Part shown: positions 6,828-7,561 of the stretch, piece by piece
Layout of the letters: each line of letters begins with the position of its first letter
How positions within the stretch are numbered: position 1 is the first letter of the stretch
Assembly (NCBI GenBank): GCA_003165095.1
Contig: PLSH01000022.1
Span: forward strand, 1 to 7,561
Source of the DNA: Acidobacteriaceae bacterium
GTDB taxonomy: Bacteria; Acidobacteriota; Terriglobia; Terriglobales; Acidobacteriaceae
Direction of reading: 5' to 3'
Length of the DNA stretch: 7,561 nucleotides
The notes under the pieces: model-generated
What the model was told of the DNA's origin: nothing
Seen by the model: the letters and a program-made list of their open reading frames with translations, nothing else
The model's database searches: none
Program-made: the position numbers and the translations under genes

Positions 6828-7217
6828 ATGGAGTTGACCCTCAATCTCGGCTGGATGGCGATGGCCACAGCGATGTGCTGGCTGTGGGTGCGCCATGCGC
6901 GGCGCGAGGGCCCGGGACGCTCGGCGCAATTCGTCTCCCTGGCATTAGTTCTCTTCATCATGTTTGGTGTCATCACGATGTATGACGACATGGCGATGGC
7001 ACAGAATCCTGCCGAGACACGCTGTTTCCAGCGCGAGGATGATTTAGGCGCGCATGCGCACGCCCCACTTCATCCGGTCGTGGCATCGACTCCCACGCTT
7101 GCCGCGGAGCTTCCTTTCGACACGTTTCGCTTTACTGTGCCGGGTAGCCTCCTTGTCCCGACTGTGAAGGTTCACGCTCTCTCCTCCATTCAGAATCGCC
7201 CGCCTCCCGCGGCCTGA
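6828..7217 (+). CDS. Small predicted two-helix membrane protein of unknown function
   Basis: 129 aa, starting at ATG 6828 with AAGGG (6814-6818) 9 bases upstream. Hydrophobic helices lie at about 5-22 (LNLGWMAMATAMCWLWV) and 33-51 (AQFVSLALVLFIMFGVITM), joined by a basic loop RHARREGPGR. By the positive-inside rule that loop is cytoplasmic and both ends face the periplasm. The tail after residue 52 contains Cys66 and a cluster of histidines (76, 78, 82) in GAHAHAPLHP, then ends in the proline-rich IQNRPPPAA. Similar small proteins seem to occur in Acidobacteriota genomes; this is recollection, not a search. It lies between a porin and an RND adaptor, so a link to envelope transport or metal handling is possible but unproven. 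No enzyme motif is visible. Confidence 0.7.
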   Translation: MELTLNLGWMAMATAMCWLWVRHARREGPGRSAQFVSLALVLFIMFGVITMYDDMAMAQNPAETRCFQREDDLGAHAHAPLHPVVASTPTLAAELPFDTFRFTVPGSLLVPTVKVHALSSIQNRPPPAA

Positions 7218-7400
7218 TCCACTCCTCTCATTCGATCAAACTCCAGGCAGGTTTACTTCCTGCAGTTGCTGTGCGCAGCAATGCACAGTGGCCGCAGAAA
7301 GGGACTTGTTTCACAATCCGGCCATGTTAACAACCGCTGCCGCTATTTGAAGTTATCTGGATGTCCAGATGGCCGGAAGGCACAAGGGGGTGCAGGAATC
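7218..7400. promoter_or_regulatory. Intergenic region with candidate operator palindromes upstream of the efflux adaptor gene
   Basis: This 183-base gap holds a 16-bp palindrome, ATCTGGA-TG-TCCAGAT (7355-7370), and a wider perfect inverted repeat, TCCGGCCAT (7317-7325) with ATGGCCGGA (7369-7377). The palindrome size and its position 30 bases before the next ATG suit a TetR- or MarR-type repressor site, as is common for efflux genes, though no regulator gene is in the window. A promoter-like TTGTTT (7306-7311) has only a poor -10 (TAACAA, 7328-7333). Confidence 0.5.
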
Positions 7401-7561
7401 ATGATGAAAAGCAAAGTTATGGGATTGGCGCTGCTGCCGGTGGTGTTGGGCGTATTTCTCACTCTCAGCGGCTGCAAGAGCGATAAGGTCAACGCGGACG
7501 CAGAGGCGCCGCCGCCGGCCAAGGTGGTTTCCGGAGTGGACGTCTCCTTTTTCGCGGTCGA
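7401..7561 (+). CDS. RND efflux periplasmic adaptor lipoprotein, N-terminus only
   Basis: The first 53 codons are present; the rest lies beyond the right edge. Start ATG at 7401 is immediately followed by a second ATG at 7404. AGGA at 7394-7397 is 3 bases from the first and 6 from the second, so the second may be the real start. The N-terminus is a lipoprotein signal: MKSK, a hydrophobic core (MGLALLPVVLGVFLTL) and the lipobox LSGC, so the mature protein would be lipid-anchored at Cys25 (counting from the first Met). The following acidic, proline-rich linker (DAEAPPPAKVVSGVDVS) is typical of membrane-fusion (adaptor) proteins of RND tripartite pumps in this kind of bacterium. These link an inner-membrane pump to an outer-membrane channel. 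With no biotinyl-lipoyl or barrel domain visible, the call rests on the leader and linker alone. Confidence 0.6.
   Translation, partial: MMKSKVMGLALLPVVLGVFLTLSGCKSDKVNADAEAPPPAKVVSGVDVSFFAV

Overview
The window is GC-rich bacterial DNA, most likely from an Acidobacteriota genome (Terriglobia-like). That assignment is an inference. It rests on a two-domain outer-membrane beta-barrel porin with an N-terminal coiled coil, a small two-helix protein with a proline-rich end (IQNRPPPAA), and a lipoprotein RND adaptor whose mature start (EAPPPAKVV) looks like Acidobacteriota proteins. No rRNA, tRNA, CRISPR array, transposase or phage gene was seen.

Left half (1-3858, minus strand): two genes in a row, 31 bases apart, probably one operon read right to left. 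The first (3858-2059, 599 aa) has an N-terminal SLOG-type Rossmann nucleotide-binding domain followed by two pairs of transmembrane helices that resemble SLATT effector modules. The second (2027 to beyond position 1, at least 675 aa) has an N-terminal membrane anchor, two TrkA-N/RCK-type NAD-binding Rossmann domains, an RyR (ryanodine-receptor repeat) domain, and a further C-terminal segment cut by the window edge. It has no stop codon inside the window, so it is easy to miss. Together the pair looks like a nucleotide-sensing membrane system, plausibly for stress or conflict response or ion-flux control. It is the most interesting content here.

Middle (3859-4743): a long gap between the divergent operons with no convincing gene. 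It is less GC-rich than its flanks and holds a nested inverted repeat at 4476-4512 whose right arm overlaps a weak promoter-like sequence facing the porin gene.

Right half (4744-7561, plus strand): an outer-membrane porin of the OmpL-like/BBP2 type (641 aa), a strong hairpin after its stop, a 129-aa predicted two-helix membrane protein with a Cys/His-containing tail, a gap with a clean 16-bp palindrome nested beside a longer inverted repeat, and the first 53 codons of a lipoprotein that looks like the periplasmic adaptor of an RND efflux pump. This side looks like an envelope transport locus, with the pump's inner-membrane and outer-membrane parts probably following beyond the right edge.
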